Positions 51,305 through 62,657 of a DNA stretch of 64,000 bases are shown piece by piece (the first letter of the stretch is position 1; every line of letters begins with the position of its first letter). Source of the stretch: Tridacna crocea (lineage: Eukaryota; Mollusca; Bivalvia; Cardiida; Cardiidae); contig OX031070.1 in NCBI GenBank assembly GCA_943736015.1, forward strand, positions 38,928,173 to 38,992,172, in the 5' to 3' direction. The notes beneath the pieces are model-generated. The model made no database searches. It was given only the letters and a program-made list of their open reading frames with translations, and was not told where the DNA came from. A program made the translations under genes and the position numbers.

Positions 51305-51766
51305 TTGAACTCTTTACCAAAACGATAAAACTTTGGCATAGTTCAATTGAAAGTACTTGCAGGCCGAACTAGAGCTGTCATTGAATGTGACTTAATACCC
51401 CCACCAGCACTTTGACAGAAAAAAGTATCAAGTTCAAGGGGAGATAATTCCTCAAGAGCTGACACTTGAAAATCGCGTCTTGCAAATCTTCAATATATGT
51501 TCAGTACACTGACAAAGTTTCAATCCAATTGAAGGAAAACTGTAGGAGGAGTTCGCGACACAAAATTACTAGTATTTTGTACACAGACGGACACACGGAT
51601 GGACAAACACACACAGACGGACGGACGTACCGACGTGCAGACAGGCTGATTCCAGTATACTCCCGAAAACATTCGTTTTGCGGGGGTATAAAAATAAATG
51701 TGACACAATAGATTGGGATTTTATCTGAAAGAGTAGCAAACATTGTGAGAAAAGGAGAAAATGCTG
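51305..51766 (+). mobile_element. Family A copy 37, split by element O and truncated
   Basis: The left part 51305-51366 (AACTCTTTACCAAAACGA, TTCAATTGAAAGTACTTGC) and a piece of the core after the O insertion (GAGTAGCAAACATTGTGAGA, GAGAAAATGCTGG). The right arm and right end are missing. Confidence 0.8.
51367..51690 (+). repeat. Element O, copy 2 (324 bp)
   Basis: Begins AACTAGAGCTGTCATTGAAT and ends TTGCGGGGGTATA. Contains AATACCCCCACCAGC near the left and a GACGGA-rich tract at 51583-51645. Like copy 1 it sits inside a family A element. No inverted ends or tRNA boxes seen; the class is unknown. Confidence 0.78.
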
Positions 51767-52086
51767 GTTTTTGTCTGGCAACCGACTAAATCATGAGGCA
51801 GAATGGCTCTTTGGCATTCGTCACATGCACAACATTTAACAGTTGCTAAAGCACACTAAATACACTCAGGACAGCCTGCATGGATTTTGCAGGCTGTCCA
51901 GGTCTACACATTTCCAGATGCATTTGCCCCTCTTCTCAGAGACCACAACATTTCCTGATTTTTATTCCCTACCAATATTCCGACCCCTCTACATATAGGT
52001 ACATTCAGTACATATGTATTCGTGGAGAAAAACATTTCTGTCGGGAATTTGAAAATGAGAATTATGGATTAAAGCATTTTTTTTTT

Positions 52087-52130
52087 GGGGGGGGGGGGGG
52101 GAGGGGGGGGAGGGGGAGAGGGGGGGGGGG
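52087..52130. repeat. G-rich tract (G-quadruplex candidate)
   Basis: Four or more G runs separated by single A or AGA, preceded by a T run (52077-52086). Confidence 0.85.
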
Positions 52131-52188
52131 AAATAAAGCATGGCCAATAGTATTCAGATCAAGCGATTTTCAAATGTCTTCTCACATG

Positions 52189-52267
52189 TCGTCGGTTCAC
52201 TTCAAAAACCTCGTAACTACAGCTTGTAACAAGCTGTAGTTACGAGGTTTTCGAAGTAAACCGACGA
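52189..52267. repeat. Hairpin L, copy 2 (near-perfect)
   Basis: TCGTCGGTTCACTTC against GAAGTAAACCGACGA, and AACCTCGTAACTACAGCTTG against CAAGCTGTAGTTACGAGGTT. The centre TAA is 3 bp. A family F-like fragment (CAGTCTGATCCTGATCTACACTGTCCG) follows at 52285. Confidence 0.88.
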
Positions 52268-52312
52268 TGCCATTGGATTGGACAGTCTGATCCTGATCTA
52301 CACTGTCCGAGA

Positions 52313-55204
52313 GAGCGTATCCAATCATGTTAAGCAACTTTTAAAGTCACTAAACAAAATAAAGGTACATCGAAGTTCAGGTTATACGTTTTAATCGAGT
52401 TTCCGAGTCTTTTACAAAAGTGCCTCGCCAGCTTAATTCAATAATGTGTGACATTCAATCTCACCATGCCAAGGAAATATTGTCACTGTAGGAACTTCAT
52501 TGTGGGAACACACTGATTCCTAAATTAAAAAAAACTACAACCGCGGGATTGCTGGTCGAATTTTAGGGATTGTCTAATTTAATAAAATCGAGTTATTTGT
52601 TTGCCTAATTTGTTTTGTTTGTTCATATGTGGGTGACTGTATCTAACACTAAAATTAGAAGCTGAAAGATGGTAGTCTATATTTCTCCGACAATATTGTC
52701 ACGATGAACATACTCCGACTAAAAGCACAGATTGTGTATCATTTCTTGTTGTTTATTTAGTATTTAGATTATTTGCGTCATCTTTCAGACATATTTAAAG
52801 GTGAAAAACTTCTTTCCCCTTCCCCTCCCCCCATTCCAAACTATATCACCTAGTTTGGTGATTTTGACAATTTTGACTTTTTTTATGGAGAAGGGCCATA
52901 TAACAACAACAAATCAAAGGACTGATAGTCCTGAGAGTCGCCTGTAGGGTAATGGGTTAGAAGTTTTCACCCTTTTTTGTTGAAATCTATCAAAAGCATT
53001 CAAGATACAAAATAACTTAACCACAAGACAGTATTATGCAAGCATATTTCTGAGTTGTCATCCTAAAATTCAAAATATCCGTATTAAAATTTACATTTAA
53101 AAAAATGTGGTGGAAATTAAAATTTAGGCACCAGGACCAGCTTAATGAGTTCAACGTTTTTTATTCACAGACAACAACCCTTTACAAATAAGACCAGATT
53201 ATCTTCTGGTATAGGATCTAGTGACATACTTTTAGACCAAAAATGCCCTTTTGCAACTCGCTCATATCTAATCTTTGCAGTCTGACAAAGTTTCATAAGT
53301 ATTAGACTGAACATAAATGGATTCTACAGCTCTATTACGGTTTCGCCTGATTTGACCTAATGACAACCTTAATGGTTTTTCTTTTAACCCCAGGTGACCT
53401 ATATTCAGTTTTGTCAATGAAATTATTGAGACAAACAGCCGGGCAATTTCATGATCATTGGACTGAACTGTAGCCTTTGGAGCACAAACAAATATTTGAC
53501 TCAGTGATCTACCTGTCCTTTGGAAATAATTTGTTTTTGTCGTTGTCCAGGTTGAGGTTTTGACCAGCATTGGACTCTATGAATGTGGCTGCTACAACTC
53601 AATAAAGTCTATATATAACCCAACAGCATGATCATCAGCCTTTAATATTTGTATGCGTTTTATAACGTCCCAGGGATTATAGTGCTTCTACACCAATCGA
53701 AAATTGTCTACATGTATGTTGCTTTGGTGTAAATTAAATGTTTGCGATTCGCTTTATTACCCTTTACAAAAACCCTTCACAAGATTACAAACACTCCAAT
53801 AAAGAACTTGTTGTTCGAGCGGGTAAACACTGATCTGTTCTATTATATTTGAATTATAGCGGAGTAAAAAGTCAATTTCTCAGATTGCTGGTTGTTAGAA
53901 CTGCGTAGTGTAAATTCAGATTTTGGCAGTTACAAAAGCACCTTTGCGTTCTAACACCCGCACTAATAAATTGTTGTTTAATAAATACTAGATCTAAGTT
54001 AATCGCTCATTGAAAAAGAAACAGCAGACTTTAACAAATTTGGCCGTCTTTATGTACGAAAACCAATTAAATATAGTAAATTTCCAACCCTCTCTCTACA
54101 TAGGTCGGTGCACGCTGAAAGTAAAGGCCGGTTCAGCGACTGATTCATAAATATGTAAATTCATAAAGATTTCCGTGGTGCAAATGACGTTTATACGTCA
54201 CGTGATTACAAGATCTATATTTGTCGCAAAGCTACATTCCAGAAAACACCTGCAAAACGATAACTTGGTACAGCCTAGAACCGTGTACATTGCATGTACG
54301 CTATGTACGATCTCTGGTGCACCTAGAATATGGGTGTGCAAAGTATCTAAAGTCTAGATTAAAAAGCTGGGAAGAAGCAACGTGTAAGAATGTCTAAGAA
54401 GGCAATGCAACCATTCCATGTCGTTAAAAATTCGTTAAAAAAAATAGCCTACTGTTGACATGTTAACTCGGCATCGCCTTTCTCTGTCCAATCATAGGTT
54501 GAGCGCTGAATTGAAATAAGGCTTGCAGTTAGGATTGTAAGATTGTAAGAGTTAGAGTGTACTTCTAATAGGTAATTATCAAACAATTTTCACTGAGAAT
54601 TGTCCTCAAATAGAAGCAGAAAAGATGCTTGTAGCTGACGATTTCTCAGCGTGCCCGCAGACTTGTTTAGTTCAAGGCAGCTATTTTTACATATATACGT
54701 AATGCGCTATTTTTAGAGATGATGTCTTACACAGACACCAGGCTATAATGCGTACCCTTGTGTGCGAAATGATTGTTTCAAAGGTTTGTGAACCGTGAAA
54801 CAACTCAGTCTTTATAGACATATTCATTATCACAAAGGCACAATTGTAAATTCTTTACAACAGAAAAAACTGGGTTGTTCACCGAATTATTAGAAAACTG
54901 TTTTATCTCGTAAACCGGAACTTGGGACAGGAAGCAGTACAAGGCCGGAGGTATGCTTACGTCACCCCATAGATCAATACGATAACAATGAGAGCCTGTT
55001 TGCTACGCAAACAGGCGACTCAAAAAATACACTGGGTGAGGCCATCGATCCTGGAAATACTATTTTTTTAAATTGAAAATAGCTTCATTCGATCATAGCC
55101 TTACAGTGGCGCAATGATACATAAATTTGTCTGCCGGTTGGTTGGTCCAAGGCTTTCAAAACCGATCCATGGTTTGTTCATCCCATGATTGCGGGCTACT
55201 CCAT
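52313..55204. other. No supported feature
   Basis: 2.9 kb without repeat matches in this window and without a long frame. A short hairpin GCCTGTTTGCTACGCAAACAGGC lies at 54993-55015. The frames of 60-100 codons have no recognisable domain. Confidence 0.5.
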
Positions 55205-55640
55205 TTGATAGGGGATGAATATTTACAGATCAAATAATTGATTGTAATGTTAGGAATTAAATGTTAATGACCAAAGATATTTCAAAATTGCAGTTTTCAG
55301 GAACAAACTTAATCTTATTCAATATATTCACATGGTTTCCCTCTCTATCCATCATGGATCCTACTTTCAAGGTACGTTACTCCTGATTCCTCTTAATGAT
55401 CAAAGGCGGACCACAAATACACAAATAATTAACATAACTATGTCATGGGTACTCTCCCTTCAACAAAAAAGGTATTCATTTGCTTAGAAGGTTTACTTTC
55501 AAGCCAATATTCAAATAATATATCTCTCTTTTTTTAATCATTAATACCACACAATGGCTTCCTTGACAAATACCACTCCAGTGTTCTCAACGCTTAGATT
55601 AATTAACTATTTGGCGCTTTCAGGCTGAACATATTTCATT
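55205..55640 (+). repeat. Repeat R, copy 2
   Basis: Colinear with 35649-36070, from GATGAATATTTACAG to AACATATTTCATTC. It continues into unrelated sequence, with no LINE, and so serves as the comparison for the LINE 3' junction. Confidence 0.8.
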
Positions 55641-55818
55641 CTTAATGCTAAACTTCTTTTTCGGCTTAAAACAGAAGCCTTTTAACATTACTATAGCAAA
55701 ACAAAACACGATATAAATATTGTAGATCACTTTTTCTAATTCTGTCCTGATGACCTTTTTGTTGTTGTTGCTGATGTTGTTGTTAGAGCCTTGTTCGTTA
55801 TAAAGGGTTTATTGCAGT

Positions 55819-55885
55819 GTAAAAAGCATCGAACCAGGTCAGTCTGCGCATTCCGCGCAGACTGACCTGGCTCGACACTTTTTGC
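55819..55885. repeat. Hairpin E, copy 3
   Basis: CCAGGTCAGTCTGCGC pairs with GCGCAGACTGACCTGG around ATTCC; the outer arm has four mismatches in 31. The T/A pair in AGTCTG/CAGACT is present on both arms and is unique to this copy. Confidence 0.88.
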
Positions 55886-56107
55886 TATTTGTAAATTGTC
55901 TGCATGTGAAAAGACAAATCTACTGTGTCTCATGATTCAAAAGTTTGTTAAATGATCGCATTTTTTTAGATCCATAATTATGTCATGATTTATTTGGTAT
56001 CATACACAAAGGGCATGAATTAAGCCCCTTTTTTGCCGGACCAAAGCTTATACAGATCTCATATTATTATTCAAAGGGCCTACTTGTATCATGCAATGGA
56101 ATTTTCG

Positions 56108-56446
56108 TGGCCTGCGCATGTCATATTTTTCGAAGATTCGACCTGACTGCTATAACGCATCACTCCTTCCCTTTTTTGGGGGGATTGTAGTAATACGCAC
56201 TATAAAGCAGCAATTGGAAAATGGCTTTTATCAATACCTTTGAGGAGAAATCAGGCCTCTTTAGCTCTAGATTTCTCTAAACTGCTGATCATAGCTGAAT
56301 CAATCGTACCAGGTGGTGTTTTATCGAGTAAACGTTTATTTTAATTTGAAATAATTTGTCGCGTAGAAAAGTAGTCCGGTTCTGTACCCAGAATGCCCAA
56401 ATTAGATAGAAGTGTATTTGTAGAATGCCATCCAGCGGGAGATAAT
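56108..56446 (+). repeat. Family G repeat, copy 5
   Basis: From CCTGCGCATGTCATATTTTT to CCATCCAGCGGGAGATAATG; the most diverged near-complete copy. Confidence 0.85.
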
Positions 56447-56793
56447 GTCGAATTTTTTCAATGCCGTCTAGATAACCAATCAAAGTACTGAAAGTACTGT
56501 TGGAAGGCGAGTTTAGAATATAGGCATAACATATTGCAATACATTTTCCTGTACTTAAATCGCCTCTCCTGATACAGCAAAGTCTATAGAGTTGTGCAAT
56601 GTTCCTGTGCAATGAAGACCAGCTTACCATCCTGAGTTTTAGCAAAGTTGAAGAAGGCTTGTTAAGATATGTTGAAAAAAATTAAAACGAATGGTCTTTT
56701 CCATTTCATTTGAAGGAAAAGTTTTATGTGATAGCAAAGAGTTTTAACTTGCTGTTACCCGTATATGTTTTTACGTTGTATAGAAACTTAGAT

Positions 56794-57960
56794 CTAACCC
56801 TCTATTAGCCCAATAATGAGTTTAAAAGGTCTAGGAAGAAGGCTTGAGAACTTTTGGTCTGAAAAGGAGAATACGGTGCTAATTGACATTTTTTCCTTTT
56901 CCTAAAATGTCTTCCATCCTATTTCATACAGGTTCCATCAATGGTGCCAGATCAAAAATTTGCTACCTGAAAATGCATTCAATTTTGGAAAGTCTGATTT
57001 TTTTTTTCTTCGTGTAAAGAGCCAAGAAAGTTTCTCCTTTTCAAAATTAAGTTTTTAAATGGCCTCTTTCTCAGGGTTGTTAAAACTGTACTTGATAGGG
57101 TATGGTAAAGGATTAAAGAATAGTTTTTGCTTGAAAATGCAATCAATTTTGATAGATCTAAAACTGTAACTGCGTAATGAGATTATTAATTTCTTGAAAG
57201 TCTGTACCATTTTACTCTATGGATAATTTTATTGAGAGAGCAAAGAGTTTTTAGAAAGGTACATCTTAGAGTATAGAAACTGAGATTCAGCCTTTCAGAT
57301 CAAATTACTGACTTTCAACAATGTTGAAGAAGAGGCTTTTCAAAGCATTGTAGGAAAAGTAGCAAATAATGATAATCAACCTTTTGTTTGACTTTCCTAC
57401 AATGTTTTCCATCTTAGTAACCCTTTACAAAACCCTTCAGAAAATAACAAAAAAATTGGGCCGTCTACATTAAAGCAATTAGCAGATAAAAGTTAAGAGC
57501 AGCTGAAAATGTGCCGTTTGGCTGGGAAAAAGTACAAAACATAGTGGTAAAAAGAGAAAATACTCGTGACTAGCGTTTTTTCCTTTTCCAAAAGTATTTT
57601 GAAACTTTTTTTTCCCTTGAGGTTGTCAAAATTTCAGTGTCGTTCAGTTAAAAGGCTTATTTTTTTTTTAATTTGTTTACCATTTTATTTGAAATATACT
57701 TTATCAAGACTGAAAAAAACTTTCAAACAAACGACTTTCAATGTTCAGAACGGAGATTTAACATTTAGATTATAATACATGTGCTGGGTTTTAATGACCT
57801 TAAAGAATGGGGCTTTTTAGAAAGGGAAGGGTATTTTGAAAGCATGCAGGAACATGAGAAAATACTGGCAACGAACATTTTCTCCGTTTTGCGCAATGTT
57901 TACCATCCTATCAAGGATAACCAACCAACATCATTTGACGGTTGACTTCTTAGGTCCTAT
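56794..57960. mobile_element. Cluster of five or so old family A copies
   Basis: Recognisable pieces: reverse copy 56794-57025 (CATTCAATTTTGGAAAGTCT); forward right half 57028-57117 (ATGGCCTCTTTCTCAGGGTT, GGTAAAGGATTAA); reverse left-block piece about 57118-57190; reverse copy 57285-57430, whose arms share GTAGG and CCTAC; forward copy about 57430-57650; reverse copy about 57770-57930. All are strongly diverged, which makes the boundaries approximate. Confidence 0.6.
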
Positions 57961-58619
57961 AAGGAACGTCGGAAGGTGTTCTTCGTTTATACGATTCTCG
58001 TAATCTATGACTCTGTTAACCCTTATACTAGAGTGCTAGATTGATGAAAATGGCATTTCACATCTCGGGCAAAATGCTTAATTATTGCAACGTCACCCTG
58101 GGCTGTTTTGGTCGGATTATTACAATACAGCTAATCCGACATAAGATTGCATATTCTGTGCAGACTATAGAATCATCTGCCTTGTCTTCAAAAGAGACAG
58201 GCGTAATTATAAACGATCTAATGCTTTATTGACATTAACGCTTGTCTTTCATTAATCCCGCGTAACCGGAATGTACGTTCAGCTTATCGGCAAACATGAA
58301 AGCAAAATGATTGCCAATTCGTCAATATTGAGATACACCCTATTCCTTTGTTCGACAAAAATGTATCGTGCACAGTTACACAGATACAGGCCCTTGGTCC
58401 GTGTTCTTAGAAAATCACGAACACGTCCGATGCACTCTAGGACAGTGGGGATTCTCCCTGTCAAGTTAATTTTATCATTGTGTTATTCAGTTTTGGAAAA
58501 AAAGTGTATAGTTGAAGGAAATTCTTTCGAGGAAAATAAATGGGAATATATAAGGTAAAGATTTCAGTTCTAATAATGACGGGGGTAAGTGATTATGATA
58601 ACAATTCATTGCGATAAGC
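57961..58619. other. No supported feature
   Basis: A 95-codon frame at 58271-58558 (+) has no recognisable domain. No repeat match. Confidence 0.4.
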
Positions 58620-58821
58620 GTTTATTCTTTACACGACAAAGAAATTTCAGACTAAGTTGAATTTGAAAGCACTGATTCATACAGATGACAAATTCAGGGT
58701 GGCCCAAATTAGCGACGAAATTTGTTCTTGATAGGGTAGAAACATTGTGATAAAATGAAAAAAAAATGCCGGTTTTCGATTGTAATTTCAGAGTCGTTTT
58801 AAGTGAGCGGTAAAGGGTTAA
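58620..58821 (+). mobile_element. Family A copy 39 with right arm deleted
   Basis: Left TCTTTACACGACAAAGAAAT, inner block GGTGGCCCAAATTAGCGACG, left arm GAAACATTGTGATAAAATG, then directly TTTCAGAGTCGTTTTAAG and GGTAAAGGGTTAA. About 26 bases around the right arm are missing. Confidence 0.78.
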
Positions 58822-59757
58822 ATATTTATGAATAATTGCTGAACGTTAAGCAACGTGACGACCAAAATAAGAAGTTAAAATTCTTTGCATGTTACAGATC
58901 ATGTTATTGTCATTTTTGACGTAGTAAAATCCGATCATACTCGTATATAAGGAAAGAAGTGATCAGCCTGGAACCAAGGGTATAATACATCGGTACATCA
59001 TTTTGACCAGAACTACTTCGAAATGACACATCTATTGTGATTTCAACTGATTTACCTTTTTCTTTTCACGGGTCTCCGGAATCAAAACTCGGCCACGCCG
59101 ATGCGTAACAATAACCTAGTCATTAATCATAAAGTCAAGCACAACTTTGATAAAAGAAAAATATTTCTTTGAAAGAGAAAATTTTGTTTAAACACTTGAT
59201 GATTCAAAGGAATTTATTTCATTGAAATTTTACTTCTCACAAAGACAGAATAAGGTTGCCAACAGAGGAAAGGGGTCTATCAGCGGTACGCCATTCAAAG
59301 AAGCTATCCGATTGGTTAGTTCTAGGGTCGTAAATTTACATGTACGATCCCAATGGTTAGTTGTTTATGCGTTGTGAAGTGGAAGTAGGTCCGAATGACG
59401 TCATGTTAGTAGCTTTCGATTGGCTTATAATAGCTATGGTTTATTTGTTGCTGTAGCAACGTGATTATATCAATGAACTGATCCAAACTATTTTGCATTT
59501 GTCAAAAACGATGCTTTTTACGAATTCGATTTCATTCCTTCTAGAAACTTGAAGTTTCTTCTTGCTGTTCTGATTAAATTTACAATGGTCTCGACACTAT
59601 TTTGTTCTAATGTACTCGAGAAGTATCGAACTGTTTGAAAGGCGTTTTGATAATGCTGTTCAGAGGCATTTTCAGCAAGCTGCCGAGCGTTGACAAATGA
59701 AGGCGAGAATGAAAATCTCGCCTTCCAAAAACAAAGAGTTTTAACTCGTTAGGAGTT
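58822..59757. other. No supported feature
   Basis: AT-rich spacer. A 17-bp phrase GAGTTTTAACTCGTTAG is repeated in tandem at 59736-59769, at the edge of the next element. Confidence 0.45.
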
Positions 59758-60001
59758 TTAACTCGTTAGGTCTACCAAACGACAAAATATTAGACTGGTC
59801 CAAACTGAAAGCAGTTACATACGAGATATTACATATGGCTCAGTTATTTCGATTTTCCTTCCCTTCTTTTTAAAGGGGTTGAAAACATTTAGGGAAAATG
59901 GTTAACAGCATTTTCTCCTTTTCCCTAAATATTTTCAAAAGCCCCCCCCCCCCCCTCCCAACGGAGAGTCGGTAAAACATAGCACTGTCTGGTAAAGGTT
60001 T
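59758..60001 (+). mobile_element. Family A copy 40
   Basis: TTAACTCGTTAGGTCTACCA at the left, CTGTCTGGTAAAGGTTTTAG at the right. The left arm is shortened. Two adjacent positions are changed on both arms (ATTTAGGG and CCCTAAAT, where most copies have ATTGTGGG and CCCACAAT). A C run (59943-59956) lies in the right part. Confidence 0.82.
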
Positions 60002-60240
60002 TAGCTGATAAGTTTAAGCCTTTTCCTTGAAATCATTTTTTTTATCTCGACTGCAAATGCCAGTTTTTTTGTCAGTAATAGGATTTTCCTCAAATAGAAG
60101 TTACTCTTTTTGTACTTGGTTGAGTATTTTTTTCTCCTGTTTGCTAATGTTGTTGGCGAATTTCTAATGCCATACGGTGACAACAGTTTAGACAACTTTG
60201 AATTTTAAGGGTTTGGTTGAGAGACAAATTTTAAGCCTTT

Positions 60241-60292
60241 CAGACAGACAGACGGGCGGACGGGCTGGCTGGCAGGCAGGCAGACAGACAGC
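60241..60292. repeat. GACA/GGCA microsatellite
   Basis: CAGACAGACAGACGGGCGGA, then GGCTGGCTGGCAGGCAGGCA and CAGACAGACAG. Confidence 0.85.
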
Positions 60293-60321
60293 TAGTACTC
60301 ATAGTTTTCATCTATTTTCTT

Positions 60322-60810
60322 TAAGGTAGTAGACCCGTAATACTTCTAGTGCAGCATGGCACAAAATTTCTTTGTAGTATTTGATAAATACTGATTTATA
60401 CAGATATGATACTTTTGCACATTTTTAATCGACCGGAAATTCCTTTGATGTCTATCTTGAAATTATTTGTTGACACAGGGTGTCCGGAAAGTAAGGTAAC
60501 ACTTTTGTATTTCTATAATATGGCTTTGAAAATTAGATAAAGAGGTAGAAATAAGCATAATGTATGTAACATATGAAAGTTTTTTTGTGTGTATATTTGT
60601 TAGTTTCCAGAAAGGGGAGGTAATTATTATCTCCGTTTGTAATGAGAATGTAGTGGTTTTAGATTTATAAATGATAATTCTAAGAAGGACAAAAAAGAAA
60701 CCGTGGCTGGTGAAAATAGTACAATAATACTCATTTTCAATCATAGCAAATTTTGCAGGATAATATTAGAGTGGAAATAGCTGTTTTCTATTACGAGTTC
60801 ACAACCTTAA
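60322..60810 (-). mobile_element. Family J element, copy 4 (reverse, with a 120-bp insertion)
   Basis: Ends TAAGGTAGTAGACCCGTAAT and ATTACGAGTTCACAACCTTA. The segment GATGTCTATCTTGAAATTAT then GTTAGTTTCCAGAAAGGGGA shows the reverse J order. Between them about 120 bp (about 60475-60595) starting CAGGGTGTCCGGAAAGTAAG is not in the other copies and is likely an insertion. Confidence 0.78.
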
Positions 60811-61082
60811 GCCTAAGCAATTCTGTACATTACTGGCCACCTTTCTTTGATCTCGTATCAACAGTTTGCTCCTAAACTTTTCCTGGGCAAGGCACAACAG
60901 AGCCTATTTCTAGTAACGGTGAAACCAATGAATTTCATAAGGAGACAATGCTCCGGCAAACGGTTCTAAATGCATGTCTTTGATCCGTCATACTTAGCTT
61001 ATCATCACATAATTCTATAGTGCAGCGACAATCTTGATCATGAGGTAAAATCTTCCTTGGTCATGCAGAGAACTTACCCACA

Positions 61083-61149
61083 GCAAAAAGTTTCGACTCA
61101 GGTCAGCCTGTGCGGATTGCGCAGGCTGACCTGAGTCGATATATTTTGC
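61083..61149. repeat. Hairpin E, copy 4
   Basis: CGACTCAGGTCAGCCTG pairs with CAGGCTGACCTGAGTCG; outer GCAAAAAGTTT and ATATATTTTGC pair with three mismatches. The ACTCAGG/CCTGAGT form is unique to this copy. Confidence 0.88.
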
Positions 61150-61533
61150 AAATTCATTAAAGCTATTTTCCATGGAACATAACTCAAACGAGTTGTTACT
61201 GTTCAATGGTCGAACTATTTATGCAAGCGACTGAAAAACAAATCAAACAAAGAAACGGACATAGAAAAATGACGTACAACCAATCCCAAAGAACGGATTT
61301 ATGATGGAAAGAAACCACAAATTATCAAAAATGACATCATTTTTTTTCCCGAAGACATCGTGTAAGAGAAGGTTATTAACAAACTTAATTAACAGGTGGC
61401 CGCGGCAAGTTTAGGAGAAATACTAATAAACATCCATGTAATTGGCTACGACATGCACATTACACTATGTTTTCCTATGTTCTGTAACCTCAAAAGAAAA
61501 TCCACATTTTGCTGTTAAATGCAGTTCCGACAA

Positions 61534-61587
61534 CTCCCTCCCCCCCACCCCATCGCATTCCTCCCCCCCATCCACCCCCACCCCCAA
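61534..61587 (-). repeat. C-rich tract (minus-strand G-quadruplex candidate)
   Basis: Runs of four to eight C separated by short A or T, such as CCACCCCCACCCCCAAATA at its right end. Confidence 0.75.
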
Positions 61588-61630
61588 ATAGATTTGACAT
61601 ACAGCGACTTTGTTGGTCTTACAAATGAAA

Positions 61631-62110
61631 GAGAGAATATCTGTTTTTTTCACGGTGAAAGATCGAACTTTATTTCATCGAGTGAACATCATCGGTAATA
61701 TTTTCACGAGTGGCGCAGCCCAGAGTGAAAATATTATCGATGAAGTTCACGAGATGAAAAAATGTTCTATCTTTTACTGAAAAAAAAAAATTCTATTTTT
61801 TATGCTTTTAACCTTTTTTTTTTTTTTTTTGGGGGGGGGGGGGGGGGGCAGTTCTTTTCACTGAATCCCTGTGGCATACGCCTTTCCGCATAACATTGCA
61901 TCAAAATATTACGTCAAGCACGAGAAATGTAAAGTAAATTACGTCATATTTCCAACTGCTTGTGAGGCACCCGCTTTTTACCTAAGTGTTTCAACCTTCA
62001 ATTGAGGAGTTAGAATATAAAAATGATATTTTCACTGGTCGTAACCATGAAATATCGAAAAGCATTTCACCGATATTTCTCGATAACTTACCGGAAAGCA
62101 TGAAATAATA
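61631..62110 (+). mobile_element. Family B element, copy 4
   Basis: GAGAATATCTG at the left, CCGGAAAGCATGAAATAAT at the right. The hairpin has CATCATCGGTAATATTTTCA and TGAAAATATTATCGATGAAG (two unpaired changes). A T17-G18 block (61814-61848) replaces the sequence TAACGTTTCTGGGTGGC of copy 3. Confidence 0.87.
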
Positions 62111-62201
62111 AGCTAATATCGTTATTTCCCGTTTACCAGAATGTTCAATTTTTATAACGCTACATGTTTGTTAAATGCTAAGTAGCAGCCTAAAAGTCAA
62201 A

Positions 62202-62280
62202 TCGATGGGTGAGAGCAACACTATCCTAAGTGCCTATACTTTGTATAGGCACTTAGGATAGTGTTGCACCCAGCCATCGA
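62202..62280. repeat. Hairpin Q1
   Basis: GCAACACTATCCTAAGTGCC pairs with GGCACTTAGGATAGTGTTGC, flanked by TCGATGGGTG and CACCCAGCCATCGA. Loop TTTG inside TATAC/GTATA. Confidence 0.9.
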
Positions 62281-62372
62281 AATAAGGTGTTAAAACGCAT
62301 TTAAATTCATATCATACATGTAAAGAGTTCTGGATAATAGGGAGTGATGGTATTCTAAAGCCATTATTTCTC

Positions 62373-62456
62373 TTCCAAACCCTTTGTTGTGGGTACTCAT
62401 TAGAATCGTCTCGATGAGACGATTCTAATGAGTACCCACAACATAGGGTTTAGTGG
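62373..62456. repeat. Hairpin Q2
   Basis: TTGTGGGTACTCATTAGAATCG pairs with CGATTCTAATGAGTACCCACAA and TCTC/GAGA close to the centre; outer AAACCCT pairs with AGGGTTT. It lies 92 bp from Q1. Confidence 0.9.
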
Positions 62457-62657
62457 AGAATTATTAATATTCTAAATTTGTAAATCGAAATAATTTCCTC
62501 TATTTGGAGCTCTGATGTACCTTTTGCAAGTTTGGAGAATACTGTGAAGATGATAATCTGTTCAATTTTTGGTCGGTCCAAGTGTGAATAGCTGGCAGAA
62601 AAAAAAAAGTTTTAAATCAGGCAAAAATGTACAAAATATGGACTGACTCGGCAGGTT

